Origin: Hungatella sp. UBA3048
Lineage (GTDB): Bacteria > Bacillota > Clostridia > Lachnospirales > Lachnospiraceae
Reading direction: 5' to 3'
Assembly (NCBI GenBank): GCA_002367105.1
Contig: DFCS01000009.1
Span: 13,453-77,452, forward strand
DNA length: 64,000 nucleotides
The position numbers and the translations under genes are program-made. Shown here piece after piece: positions 50,835-59,581 of this stretch (position 1 is the first letter of the stretch; each line of letters begins with the position of its first letter). The notes under the pieces were generated by a model. That model was not told where the DNA came from and made no database searches. It worked only from the letters and a program-made list of their open reading frames with translations.

Positions 50835-53800
50835 AGCCATTGCAGTTGACCATGTCCGCTTTTGGTTCCTATGGAGGAAAGGAAACCGTGGATTTTGAGA
50901 AAATCGGACACGGTATTTTCCTTATAACAGGAGATACGGGAGCAGGAAAGACCACTATTTTTGATGCCGTATCATTTGCCCTGTACGGGGAAACCAGCGG
51001 ACAGAAGCGGGAGCCTTCCATGATGCGCAGCCAGTATGCGGCAGAAGACCAGGAAACTTATGTTTCCCTGAAATTTTCGGAAGGGGGTGAGAGGTATGAA
51101 ATTACTAGAAGCCCTTCCTATACAAGGATCAGCAAAAGAAAAAATAAAAATGGAGAGTATCCTGCAGTACCCGTCCCGGCAAAAGCCTCCCTCCTCTTGC
51201 CTGATGGATCGGAGTACCCAGGCAACCTTCGGGATATCAATCAGAAAATCCAGGAAATTGTAGGTGTGGACTTAAACCAGTTCTCGCAAATCGCCATGAT
51301 TGCCCAGGGAGATTATTTAAGACTTCTTCATGCATCTTCCAGAGAACGGAAAGAGATATTTTCCAGGATCTTTAACACGGGGATTTACAGCCGTATCCAA
51401 ATGAAATTAAAAGAGCGGAACACTCTTTTTTATGACAGCCTGGAGAACAACCGCAGGTTATGCTTTCATGAACTGGAAAATGTAATGCTTTTGGATGAAA
51501 GCACTTATCAGGAACCATGGCGGGAGCTTTTGGATTTTAAGGAAACAAGAACAGAGGAGATCCAGAATCTTTTAGGCTCCATTCTGGCAGAGATAAAGGA
51601 AAAAGAACTGGAGCTTTGTGAAGAACGGGATCAAAGGGAAAAGCTTCTTTCTGAAGTGGAAGGGCAGTTAAGCCGGGCTCAGGAGGTGAACCGTCTCTTT
51701 GACGGCCTTATGCAGGCAAAGGCCAGGCTGGATATTCTGGAAGGCCAGAAGGAACAATGGCTTGAGATTGAAGAGCAATTAAAGGAAGCCGTCCGGGCAG
51801 AAAAGGCGAAAGGTCCGGAGAACCAGTTCTTAGATAAAAAGAGAGAATATGAGACAGCCATAAAGAGGGCCGAACAGCTTAAAAAGAAATTGGAGGAAAT
51901 AACCCTTGCCCTTGCATCTGCGGAAAAGGAGGCAAAGGAAAGCAGGGAGGCCTCCCAGGAAGAAGTACCCAGGCTGTCAGTTTTCATCGAACGGTTAAAT
52001 GAGGCCATGCCTCGCTATGGCAGTTTGAAAACCATGGAGAGGGCTTCCCTTGATAAGAAAAGAGAGGAAGAGGAGGCTGGACAGTACTTTTATAGAATCG
52101 AAGCCGAACTGATCCGGTTAAAGGAACGCCTGACTGCAAACGAAGCAAGGCAGGAAAAGCTGGAAGAAGGGGCAAGGAGTCTGCCGGAAATCAGACAGAG
52201 AAAAACTGTGCTCCTGGAGCGGCGGCAGGCCATGGAAGACCTTGAGAAAGCGGCTAAGGCAGGGGAGGCGGCAGACTTAAAACGAGAGGAATACCAGGAA
52301 GCGGTCATATGCGCCCAGAAAGATTACGAACAGGCGGAAGTGCACTATAATGACAGGTTCCGTGAGTTTCTGGCACTGCAGGCTGGAATTATGGCTAAGG
52401 AGCTGGCAGATGGAGCTCCCTGTCCTGTCTGCGGTTCCAGCCACCATCCTCTGAAGGCGGAGCTGATCGAGGGGGCTGTCACCCAGGAAGAAGTGGAGCA
52501 GGCAAAGAAAACCAGAAATCAGGCAGAGGAACGGCGTTCCCAGGCCGTTCAGACTGCCGTCAGGGCCTTGGAGGTCTGCCGTCACCTAAAGGAACTGTTA
52601 GAGGGTGAGGAAGAAAAATGGTTTGGGACTTCTTTCCCTCAGGACCAGCTTCATGTTCGTCTGAATGACGAGAGAGAACGGGCCGGCATGCTTTTGCGGG
52701 AAGTGGAAAAGGAAGAGCAGGAGGCTTTGGAGTCAGACCGTCTTCTTAAGAAGCTTCTGGAAGAAAGAAAAACGGACCGGGGGAGACTTTCGGAACTGGA
52801 ACTTAAAAAAGAAGAGACCATGAAGATCTGGCAGCAGAAACAGCTGGACAGGGCAGCCGCTGTCGCAGAGGCGGATCATGTAAAGAAACTTCTGCCATAC
52901 CCTGAGGAAAAGGAAGCCGTGGGGAAACTGGCGGGCTTCAAAAAAAGGAAGGAAGATCTATTAAGAGCAGAGGAGCAGGCGGATAAACGATTCCAGTATA
53001 TCTTAGTGAAAGAAAAGGAGGGGAAAGGCCGTCTGGCCTCGGAAGAGGAAAACAAAGAGGCTCGAAGGCTTGCACTTGGGCAGGCAGATGCTTCTTTTCA
53101 ATCTGCATTGGCGGAGCTTGGATTTTTAAAAGAAGAGGATTACCACAGGGCAAAGCAGGCACCGGAACTTGTAAGGCAGTGGGAGCAGGATACAGGGAAT
53201 TATGAAAAGGAGCTGTTAAAGGCCCGCACCGTTTACAGCCAGTTTAAGGAGCAGACAAAGGGGCGTGAAAGGATAGAAACGGAACAATGGAAAGGACAGG
53301 CAGAAGCTCTTAAGGAGGAACAGAAACAGCTGCAGACCAGGGAAGCAAGGGTCACGGCCATTGGCAGCAGGGCTCTTCAGGCTGCCCAAAATCTGGAGAG
53401 GCTGTGGAAGGAGAGAGAGCTGCTGGAAGAGAAATACCGTCTGTATCACACCCTGTTTCAGACGGCCAACGGGAAAATGGCAGGCTCCGTCAGCCTGGAC
53501 TTTCAGACCTATGTCCAAAGGCAGTACTTTAACCAGATGATCCATGCGGCCAACAAACGGCTTGATGTTATGACGGACGGCCAGTTCCTGCTTCAGTGCA
53601 GGGATTTGGAGACCCTTGGAAAGCAGGGGGAGGTAGGTCTGGATTTGGATGTATACAGCATGGCAACGGATAAGGTACGGGATGTAAAAACCCTTTCCGG
53701 CGGAGAATCCTTTATGGCAGCTCTTGCCATGGCTCTTGGAATGACGGATATCATCCAGCACACGGCAGGGAATGTGAGTATGGATGCTCTTTTTATTGAC

Positions 53801-54004
53801 GAAGGCTTTGGTTCCCTGGATGAGGAATCCCGGCTTAAGGCAGTCCGCATCCTTCAGGAGCTGGCCGGGGGACACAGGCTGATCGGGATTGTTTCCCATG
53901 TGACGGAATTAAAGGAACAGATCGGAAAGAAGCTTCTGGTGAAAAAAACAGAAAAAGGAAGCAGGATTTTGTGGGACTTAGATGTCCTTCCTGATGGCGT
54001 ATAA
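50831..54004 (+). CDS. sbcC: Exonuclease subunit SbcC
   Basis: 1057 aa Rad50-type ATPase. Walker A GDTGAGKTTIFDA (about 36), coiled coils of about 200 residues on each side of the zinc hook CPVCG (Cys531, Cys534, at the exact centre), signature TLSGGESFMAALAMALGM and Walker B ALFIDEGFGSLDEES near the C-terminus. It starts within the last four bases of sbcD. Confidence 0.96.
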   Translation: MKPLQLTMSAFGSYGGKETVDFEKIGHGIFLITGDTGAGKTTIFDAVSFALYGETSGQKREPSMMRSQYAAEDQETYVSLKFSEGGERYEITRSPSYTRISKRKNKNGEYPAVPVPAKASLLLPDGSEYPGNLRDINQKIQEIVGVDLNQFSQIAMIAQGDYLRLLHASSRERKEIFSRIFNTGIYSRIQMKLKERNTLFYDSLENNRRLCFHELENVMLLDESTYQEPWRELLDFKETRTEEIQNLLGSILAEIKEKELELCEERDQREKLLSEVEGQLSRAQEVNRLFDGLMQAKARLDILEGQKEQWLEIEEQLKEAVRAEKAKGPENQFLDKKREYETAIKRAEQLKKKLEEITLALASAEKEAKESREASQEEVPRLSVFIERLNEAMPRYGSLKTMERASLDKKREEEEAGQYFYRIEAELIRLKERLTANEARQEKLEEGARSLPEIRQRKTVLLERRQAMEDLEKAAKAGEAADLKREEYQEAVICAQKDYEQAEVHYNDRFREFLALQAGIMAKELADGAPCPVCGSSHHPLKAELIEGAVTQEEVEQAKKTRNQAEERRSQAVQTAVRALEVCRHLKELLEGEEEKWFGTSFPQDQLHVRLNDERERAGMLLREVEKEEQEALESDRLLKKLLEERKTDRGRLSELELKKEETMKIWQQKQLDRAAAVAEADHVKKLLPYPEEKEAVGKLAGFKKRKEDLLRAEEQADKRFQYILVKEKEGKGRLASEEENKEARRLALGQADASFQSALAELGFLKEEDYHRAKQAPELVRQWEQDTGNYEKELLKARTVYSQFKEQTKGRERIETEQWKGQAEALKEEQKQLQTREARVTAIGSRALQAAQNLERLWKERELLEEKYRLYHTLFQTANGKMAGSVSLDFQTYVQRQYFNQMIHAANKRLDVMTDGQFLLQCRDLETLGKQGEVGLDLDVYSMATDKVRDVKTLSGGESFMAALAMALGMTDIIQHTAGNVSMDALFIDEGFGSLDEESRLKAVRILQELAGGHRLIGIVSHVTELKEQIGKKLLVKKTEKGSRILWDLDVLPDGV

Positions 54005-54049
54005 CAGGAGACAGGAGAAAATCCGGTGTTTTTTCGGTGAGATAAAAAC

Positions 54050-54077
54050 TTGACAACAGAGAAGAAACCTGTATAAT
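54050..54077 (+). promoter_or_regulatory. Promoter of the fluoride-riboswitch/CLC-F unit
   Basis: Perfect TTGACA (54050-54055) and perfect TATAAT (54072-54077) with a 16-bp spacer. Transcription would start near 54084, at the first bases of the aptamer. Confidence 0.8.
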
Positions 54078-54085
54078 AATTTTGA

Positions 54086-54186
54086 AACGGGAATGAAGCG
54101 CTCCCATGATAGGATTATCAAAACCGCAATTTGCTGATGGCTTCTGTATATTTTGACTGAATATGCAGAAGGTATCAGCTTTTTTA
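54086..54186 (+). promoter_or_regulatory. Fluoride riboswitch (crcB motif) with terminator expression platform
   Basis: The aptamer shows the crcB hallmarks in order: GGGAATGAAGCGCTCCCATGA (paired GGGA/TCCC), AAACCGC and GCTGATGGCTTCT. The last element also forms the 5' arm of a 20-bp terminator stem (54133-54152 with 54160-54179) followed by six T. Fluoride binding should stop the terminator from forming. The downstream CLC-F-type antiporter is the usual target. Confidence 0.88.
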
Positions 54187-54274
54187 ATTGTCAGGGTTTG
54201 ATTGTTTTTAAAAATGCAAGAATATAAATGACAGGACCTTTTATAAGTGGCCGGTTTCAGGGAGGAATTGTTTG

Positions 54275-55501
54275 ATGCTGGAAAAAAAACTGAAAAAGTA
54301 CAGGGAATTGATGATCTTAGGAATTGGCGGAGTGGTAATCGGTGCAGCAGTGGGGATACTGGATACAGGATTTGGAAGGGTTTTACTATTTGTAACAGAA
54401 TTACGGGAAGAATACTTTATTCCCCTGATCCTTTTTCTTCCTGCCGCAGGAGCATTGGCAGTCTGGCTGTATCACTGGGATGAAGGAAAGTGCGTTAAGG
54501 GAATGGGATTAATTTTCCAGGTTGGTCATGGAGAAGAAGACAGGATTCCTTTGAGGCTGATCCCGCTAACGGTTTTAAGCACCTGGATTACCCATTTATT
54601 TGGGGGAAGTGCCGGAAGGGAAGGGGTTGCCGTACAGATAGGAGCTACCCTATCACACTGGGTCGGCCTTAAAATAAAAGTGAAGAACAACTCCAAAATC
54701 TTCCTGGTAACAGGTATGGCAGCTGGATTTTCCGGCTTATTTGGAACGCCTGTTGCAGCCTGCTTTTTTGCATTAGAGGTTTTAACGGCAGGAACCCTGG
54801 AGTATTCTGCCCTGTTTCCGGCCATTGCCGCCTCTTTTACAGCAAGCACGGTTTCAAAAGCCCTGGGTTTGGAAAATTTTCATTATGCCCTGAATTCAAA
54901 AATTCAGATAGACGTTTTATTTGCAGTGAAATTAATGGTGTTGGGAGCTTTGTTTGGTCTGGTAGGTTCCCTGTTTGCTTACGGTCTGGTTTCCATGAAA
55001 AATAAGCTTGGGAAAACTTTTCATGATCCGGCTGGAAAAATAACCATTGTAAGTATCTTCCTGGCTATATTGTTTATTCTATTGGGAATGGGAAGATATT
55101 CCGGTCTGGGAACGAATTTGATTTCAGCCGGTTTTCATGGCGGCCGTATCTATGGCTGGGATTGGGTTTTAAAACTTGTTCTGACTATTATAACGATTGC
55201 AGCAGGGTTTCAGGGGGGAGAAGTTACTCCTCTGTTTGCAATCGGTACAAGCCTTGGAGCTGCAGTTGCAGGATTCCTTGGATTACCCCTGGACTTTGTT
55301 GCCGCAATGGGATATGCGGCGGTTTTCGGCAGTGCCACAAATACTCTTTTAGCGCCTGTTTTTATAGGAGCCGAGGTTTTCGGCTATTCTTATCTGCCAT
55401 ATTTTTTTGTAGTCTGCAGCTTTGCATATCTATTTAATGGAGACAGATCCATATATACAGCTCAAAAGAAATTAAATAACTTAAAATTTTTTGAAAAATA
55501 A
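54275..55501 (+). CDS. CLC-F-type fluoride/proton antiporter
   Basis: About 408 aa CLC-family membrane protein. It keeps the gating Glu in SAGREGVAVQIG and has GFQGGEVTPLFAIG, but lacks the GSGIPE chloride-site motif of chloride CLCs, as CLC-F proteins do. Start at 54275 is 8 bases after GGAGGA; a TTG at 54272 is alternative. The fluoride riboswitch upstream supports fluoride export. Single gene. Confidence 0.88.
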   Translation: MLEKKLKKYRELMILGIGGVVIGAAVGILDTGFGRVLLFVTELREEYFIPLILFLPAAGALAVWLYHWDEGKCVKGMGLIFQVGHGEEDRIPLRLIPLTVLSTWITHLFGGSAGREGVAVQIGATLSHWVGLKIKVKNNSKIFLVTGMAAGFSGLFGTPVAACFFALEVLTAGTLEYSALFPAIAASFTASTVSKALGLENFHYALNSKIQIDVLFAVKLMVLGALFGLVGSLFAYGLVSMKNKLGKTFHDPAGKITIVSIFLAILFILLGMGRYSGLGTNLISAGFHGGRIYGWDWVLKLVLTIITIAAGFQGGEVTPLFAIGTSLGAAVAGFLGLPLDFVAAMGYAAVFGSATNTLLAPVFIGAEVFGYSYLPYFFVVCSFAYLFNGDRSIYTAQKKLNNLKFFEK

Positions 55502-55580
55502 ATCAATGGATGAAACGGATATTTTGCTCTATAATGAATAGAGCCACGAAACAAGATTAACATACAGAAAGGAAGATACC

Positions 55581-56201
55581 ATGTTAAACTGCGAAAGAAC
55601 CAGTGTTATGAACATAGAAAATGCCATTCGGGGTGCAAGAAATCCCATGAATAGCTGGGACCGGATGGACAGCGGATATAATGAGAAGGGAGAATACATC
55701 CTTGGACCCAATGATCTCGGCCTTGCAAAGCGGCTGAGAAAAGCAGGAAGCGACCACCGCAAATACATCCGCCAGATCCTGGTATCTGTGGATATTACGG
55801 CGCCGATTTACTGGTGGAAAGAATACGATACCTACAAAGTGGCTACTGTGGCCAATTCCACCAGCACCATGCATAAAATTCACAGCAAGCCATTTGAACT
55901 GGAAGACTTCAGCCATGACCATATGACGGAAGGAACCCTGGCCTTTATGGAAACTGTGGTGGCTGAAATGGAAAAGATACGTCTCCGCTACATAGAGAAT
56001 AAAAATAAAGAGGACTGGTATGATCTGATCCAGCTCCTTCCATCCGGCTATAACCAGATGAGGACATGCACTTTAAATTATGAAACCCTGATCAACATCT
56101 ACTTTGCAAGGCGCAGCCACAAGCTGGAAGAATGGCATGACTTCTGCCGGTGGATCGAAACACTTCCTTATGCAAAAGAACTGATCATTGGTGAAGAATA
56201 A
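55581..56201 (+). CDS. Uncharacterised protein, possibly a diverged ThyX-like enzyme
   Basis: 206 aa soluble protein with no signal peptide. The central region (VSVDITAPIYWWKEYDTYKV, then NSTSTMHK) and the C-terminal LLPSGYNQMRTCTLNYETLI followed by ARRSHKLEEW resemble, in order and spacing, the folate/FAD-binding and substrate segments of flavin-dependent thymidylate synthase, but the RHR-x7-S signature is absent. It lies 21 bases before folA, which fits a role in the thymidylate/folate cycle. AAAGGAAG precedes the ATG. Function is unproven; the resemblance is by eye. Confidence 0.6.
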   Translation: MLNCERTSVMNIENAIRGARNPMNSWDRMDSGYNEKGEYILGPNDLGLAKRLRKAGSDHRKYIRQILVSVDITAPIYWWKEYDTYKVATVANSTSTMHKIHSKPFELEDFSHDHMTEGTLAFMETVVAEMEKIRLRYIENKNKEDWYDLIQLLPSGYNQMRTCTLNYETLINIYFARRSHKLEEWHDFCRWIETLPYAKELIIGEE

Positions 56202-56222
56202 AGGAAAAGGAGGGGTTGACCT

Positions 56223-56714
56223 ATGAATATCATTGTTGCAGTGGATAAAAACTGGTCCATCGGCAATCAGGGCCAGCTTCTTGTTTCTATCCCAGAGGAT
56301 AAGAAGCTGTTCCGGGAGGAAACCATGGGGAAGGTGATCGTCATGGGACGAAAGACTCTTGAGAGCCTTCCTGGAAAGCAGCCGCTCTATGGAAGAACCA
56401 ACATTGTATTGACCAGGGATCCGGCTTACAAAGTAAAGGGAGCGGTCGTCTGCCACAGCCTCACAGAGGCCCTTAAAGAGCTTGGCAGTTATCCTGAGGA
56501 GGATTGCTTTATCATAGGCGGGCAAAGCATTTACGAACAGTTTTTCCCATATTGTAATACGGCCCATGTGACTTATATTGACTATATGTACAGTGCCGAT
56601 ACACATTTCCCAAATTTAGACCAGGATCCGACATGGGAAATGGCGGCGGAAAGCGATGAACAGACTTATTTTGATTTATGCTATACATTCCGCATGTATC
56701 AGAGGAACGGTTAA
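56223..56714 (+). CDS. folA: Dihydrofolate reductase
   Basis: 163 aa, reduces dihydrofolate with NADPH. Family motifs: MNIIVAVDKNWSIGNQGQLL, the Glu/Asp-bearing helix PEDKKLFREET, the NADPH-binding VIVMGRKTLESLP and CFIIGGQSIYEQF. AGGAGGGG precedes the ATG. It is the second gene after the ThyX-like gene. ThyX-type synthesis releases tetrahydrofolate, whereas ThyA needs DHFR, so the pairing deserves attention. Confidence 0.95.
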   Translation: MNIIVAVDKNWSIGNQGQLLVSIPEDKKLFREETMGKVIVMGRKTLESLPGKQPLYGRTNIVLTRDPAYKVKGAVVCHSLTEALKELGSYPEEDCFIIGGQSIYEQFFPYCNTAHVTYIDYMYSADTHFPNLDQDPTWEMAAESDEQTYFDLCYTFRMYQRNG

Positions 56715-56744
56715 GATGCAGGTACTTTTCGGCCTTTCACCTGT

Positions 56745-56780
56745 GAAGCAACTGGATATACAAGCATATCCAGTTGCTTC
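56745..56780. terminator. Perfect 15-bp hairpin after folA
   Basis: GAAGCAACTGGATAT (56745-56759) pairs perfectly with ATATCCAGTTGCTTC (56766-56780) around a 6-base loop. There is no T tract, so it may be a processing or weak termination site rather than a classical terminator. Confidence 0.5.
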
Positions 56781-56860
56781 ACCAGGATACAAATCTGTTA
56801 GATTATAGGCAAAATTCGACTGAATCTATAAATTTTTATTGATATTTTTTTTAATAAATG

Positions 56861-56889
56861 TTGTCAGTGCCATTTAAAAATGGTAATAT
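56861..56889 (+). promoter_or_regulatory. Promoter of nfnAB
   Basis: TTGTCA (56861-56866), 17-bp spacer, TAATAT (56884-56889), about 88 bases before nfnA. Confidence 0.5.
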
Positions 56890-56976
56890 GGTACGAGTAC
56901 TATTTCGCCTGATTGTTGGGGAAGGCCATCAGGAAAGGTGTACAGGTATATTCACGAAGACATTAGGAGGATGAAG

Positions 56977-57867
56977 ATGTATAAGATTTTAAAAGCAGAG
57001 ACGTTAGCTGACAAGATCTATCTGATGGATGTGGAAGCACCTCGGATTGCCAAAGCCTGCCAGCCTGGAGAGTTTGTTATTGTCAAGATGGATGACAGGG
57101 GAGAGAGAATTCCCCTGACCATTTGTAATTATGATCGTGAGAAGGGAAGCATTACCATAGTATTCCAAACCGTTGGTGCAAGCACGGAAAAGATGGCTGT
57201 TTTAAAGGCAGGAGACAGCTTTGAGGATGTGGTGGGTCCTTTGGGCAATGCGTCTGAATTCGTACACGAAGATATAGAAGAGCTGAAGAAAAAGAAATAT
57301 TTATTTGTGGCCGGCGGTGTTGGAACTGCTCCTGTTTATCCCCAGGTAAAATGGATGAAGGAGCACGGCATTGACGTGGATGTCATTGTGGGGGCAAAGA
57401 CCAAGGATTTATTGATTCTGGAAGATGCCATGAGAGAGCAGGCCGGAAATTTATATATAACCACAGATGACGGCTCTTATGAAAGAAAGGGCCTGGTAAC
57501 TGAGGTAATCAAAGACCTGGTTTTAAACCAGGGCAAGAAATACGATGTGTGCGTAGCCATCGGACCGATGATCATGATGAAGTTTGCCTGCCTTGTGACC
57601 AAGGAGCTTGGTATTCCTACGGTTGTCAGCTTAAACCCGGTTATGGTAGACGGAACCGGCATGTGCGGTGCCTGCCGTGTTACGGTCGGCGGTGAAGTGA
57701 AATTTGCCTGCGTAGACGGACCGGAGTTTGACGGCCATCTGGTTAATTTTGACGAGGCCATGAAGCGCCAGATGATGTATAAGTCAGAAGAAGGGCGCTC
57801 GGTTTTAAAAGAACGTGAGGGCAATACTCATCACGGCGGCTGCGGATTGTGTGGAGGTAACGAGTAA
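56977..57867 (+). CDS. nfnA: Ferredoxin-NADP reductase subunit (NfnA / SudB-like)
   Basis: About 296 aa. FAD-binding beta-barrel (1-100, with RIPLTICNYD), NAD(P)-binding Rossmann domain (YLFVAGGVGTAPVYPQ) and a C-terminal [2Fe-2S] cysteine cluster (GTGMCGACRVTV ... KFACVDGPEF). NfnAB bifurcates electrons between NADH, reduced ferredoxin and NADP. Start at 56977 is 6 bases after AGGAGG; an upstream frame from 56938 has no ribosome site. Stop and next start overlap by one base (TAATG). Confidence 0.9.
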   Translation: MYKILKAETLADKIYLMDVEAPRIAKACQPGEFVIVKMDDRGERIPLTICNYDREKGSITIVFQTVGASTEKMAVLKAGDSFEDVVGPLGNASEFVHEDIEELKKKKYLFVAGGVGTAPVYPQVKWMKEHGIDVDVIVGAKTKDLLILEDAMREQAGNLYITTDDGSYERKGLVTEVIKDLVLNQGKKYDVCVAIGPMIMMKFACLVTKELGIPTVVSLNPVMVDGTGMCGACRVTVGGEVKFACVDGPEFDGHLVNFDEAMKRQMMYKSEEGRSVLKEREGNTHHGGCGLCGGNE

Positions 57868-59255
57868 TGGATGTATTAAAGAAAGTACCAGTAAGAGAAC
57901 AAGACCCTAAGGTAAGAGCGACAAACTTTGAAGAGGTTTGTCTTGGATATAATGAGGAAGAGGCAAAAGAGGAAGCCAGCCGCTGCATTAATTGCAAAAA
58001 CCCAAAATGCGTTGCAGGCTGCCCGGTATCCATTAATATTCCCGGCTTTATTAAAGAAGTGGAAAAAGGAAATCACGAAGAGGCTGCAAGAATTATTGCT
58101 GAGTCCTCTGCACTTCCTGCTGTCTGCGGCCGGGTATGCCCCCAGGAGAGCCAGTGCGAGGGCCAGTGTATCCGCGGAATTAAGGGAGAACCCATTTCGA
58201 TCGGAAAGCTGGAGCGTTTTGTGGCAGACTATTCCAGAGAGCACGGTTTCGTACCGGCTGCCCCGGAAAAGACCAATGGCAAGAAGGTAGCCGTCATCGG
58301 TTCCGGTCCTTCCGGATTAACCTGTGCCGGTGACCTGGCTAAAATGGGCTATGAAGTTACTATATTTGAAGCTCTTCATGAGCCAGGCGGCGTATTGACC
58401 TACGGCATTCCGGAATTCCGTCTTCCAAAGGATGGTGTGGTTCAGCCGGAGATTGATAACGTAAGAAAGCTTGGCGTTAAGATTGAAACCAATGTTATTA
58501 TCGGCAAGTCCGTGACCATTGACGAGCTTTTGGATGAAGAAGGATTCCAGGCCATATTTATCGGTTCCGGAGCAGGTCTTCCTATGTTCATGGGAATTCC
58601 GGGAGAGAACGCAAACGGCGTATTCTCTGCCAACGAATATTTAACCAGAAGCAACCTGATGAAAGCATTCCGCAGTGATTATGATACCCCTATCGTAGCG
58701 GGCAGGAAGGTTGCAGTGGTAGGCGGCGGAAACGTTGCTATGGATGCTGCAAGGACGGCCCTTCGTCTTGGCGCAGAGGTACACGTTGTATATAGAAGAA
58801 GTGAAGCGGAGCTTCCGGCAAGAGCGGAAGAAGTTCACCACGCAAAGGAAGAAGGAATCATTTTCAACCTTTTATCCAACCCGTTAGAAATTCTCACCGA
58901 TGAGAAAGGCTGGGTAAATGGAATGAAATGCATTAAAATGGAGCTTGGAGAGCCAGATGCTTCCGGCAGAAGAAGACCTGTTGAGATAGAGGGATCTGAA
59001 TTCGTCATTGATGTAGACACCGTTATCATGTCCTTAGGAACTTCACCGAACCCGCTCATATCCAATACGACAAAAGGCCTGGATATCAATAAGCGCAAAT
59101 GTATCATTGCTGAGGAATCTACAGGAAAGACCAGCAAGGAAGGCGTGTACGCCGGAGGAGATGCGGTAACAGGAGCAGCAACTGTTATTCTGGCTATGGA
59201 AGCCGGACGGGCAGGAGCAAGAGGCATTGATGAATACCTTTCTTCTAAGGAATAA
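57867..59255 (+). CDS. nfnB: NADPH-dependent glutamate synthase-like subunit (NfnB / GltA)
   Basis: 462 aa. N-terminal double [4Fe-4S] domain (CINCKNPKCVAGCPVSINIP and CGRVCPQESQCEGQCIRG), FAD Rossmann motif VAVIGSGPSGLTCAGDL and NADPH-binding VAVVGGGNVAMDAARTA. Homologues are annotated gltA, but pairing with nfnA makes the Nfn transhydrogenase the better assignment. No gltB-like large subunit is present. Confidence 0.92.
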   Translation: MDVLKKVPVREQDPKVRATNFEEVCLGYNEEEAKEEASRCINCKNPKCVAGCPVSINIPGFIKEVEKGNHEEAARIIAESSALPAVCGRVCPQESQCEGQCIRGIKGEPISIGKLERFVADYSREHGFVPAAPEKTNGKKVAVIGSGPSGLTCAGDLAKMGYEVTIFEALHEPGGVLTYGIPEFRLPKDGVVQPEIDNVRKLGVKIETNVIIGKSVTIDELLDEEGFQAIFIGSGAGLPMFMGIPGENANGVFSANEYLTRSNLMKAFRSDYDTPIVAGRKVAVVGGGNVAMDAARTALRLGAEVHVVYRRSEAELPARAEEVHHAKEEGIIFNLLSNPLEILTDEKGWVNGMKCIKMELGEPDASGRRRPVEIEGSEFVIDVDTVIMSLGTSPNPLISNTTKGLDINKRKCIIAEESTGKTSKEGVYAGGDAVTGAATVILAMEAGRAGARGIDEYLSSKE

Positions 59256-59274
59256 TCCAGATAGTAAGAAAATA

Positions 59275-59305
59275 AAGGGCTGCCAGTTCACTGGCGGCCC
59301 TTTTG
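59275..59305. terminator. Terminator of nfnAB, probably bidirectional
   Basis: AAGGGCTGCCAG (59275-59286) pairs with CTGGCGGCCCTT (59291-59302), followed by TTT; the A-rich left side also gives a T run for the opposite strand. Confidence 0.8.
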
Positions 59306-59313
59306 TAAGGTTG

Positions 59314-59532
59314 TTACATATAGTGCGCTATCTTGTGATCCTGGGCTTTTGCCATTTCAAGCATCATTAAGGGGATTCTATTCTTCCTGTCCTTCCTTAT
59401 GGTGGCAGGAAAGCTGCCACAGGATAAGCACCAGGCCCGGTTGGAAGCGGAACTTGAGTAGATAACCGGAAGTTCATTTGGCAGTATCTTACAATTATCA
59501 AAATTTTCCAAAAAAGACTTGAATTTCACCAT
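59314..59532 (-). CDS. Small hypothetical protein (72 aa)
   Basis: 72 codons with codon use like the surrounding genes, one CxxC-like pair (WCLSCGSFP) and a helical C-terminus (IPLMMLEMAKAQDHKIAHYM). It ends just before the shared nfnAB terminator, which supports a real gene. There is no clear ribosome site before the ATG or the following GTG, so the start is unsure. No family is recognised. Confidence 0.4.
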   Translation of the reverse strand: MVKFKSFLENFDNCKILPNELPVIYSSSASNRAWCLSCGSFPATIRKDRKNRIPLMMLEMAKAQDHKIAHYM

Positions 59533-59581
59533 GGTTATAAGTTAACATATAAGGTAGAAAAAAGGGGAAAAGGAACTGACG

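Noticed and set aside
53216..53899. 227-aa minus-strand frame inside sbcC
   Set aside because: Lies wholly antisense to an intact sbcC and shows no protein family features.
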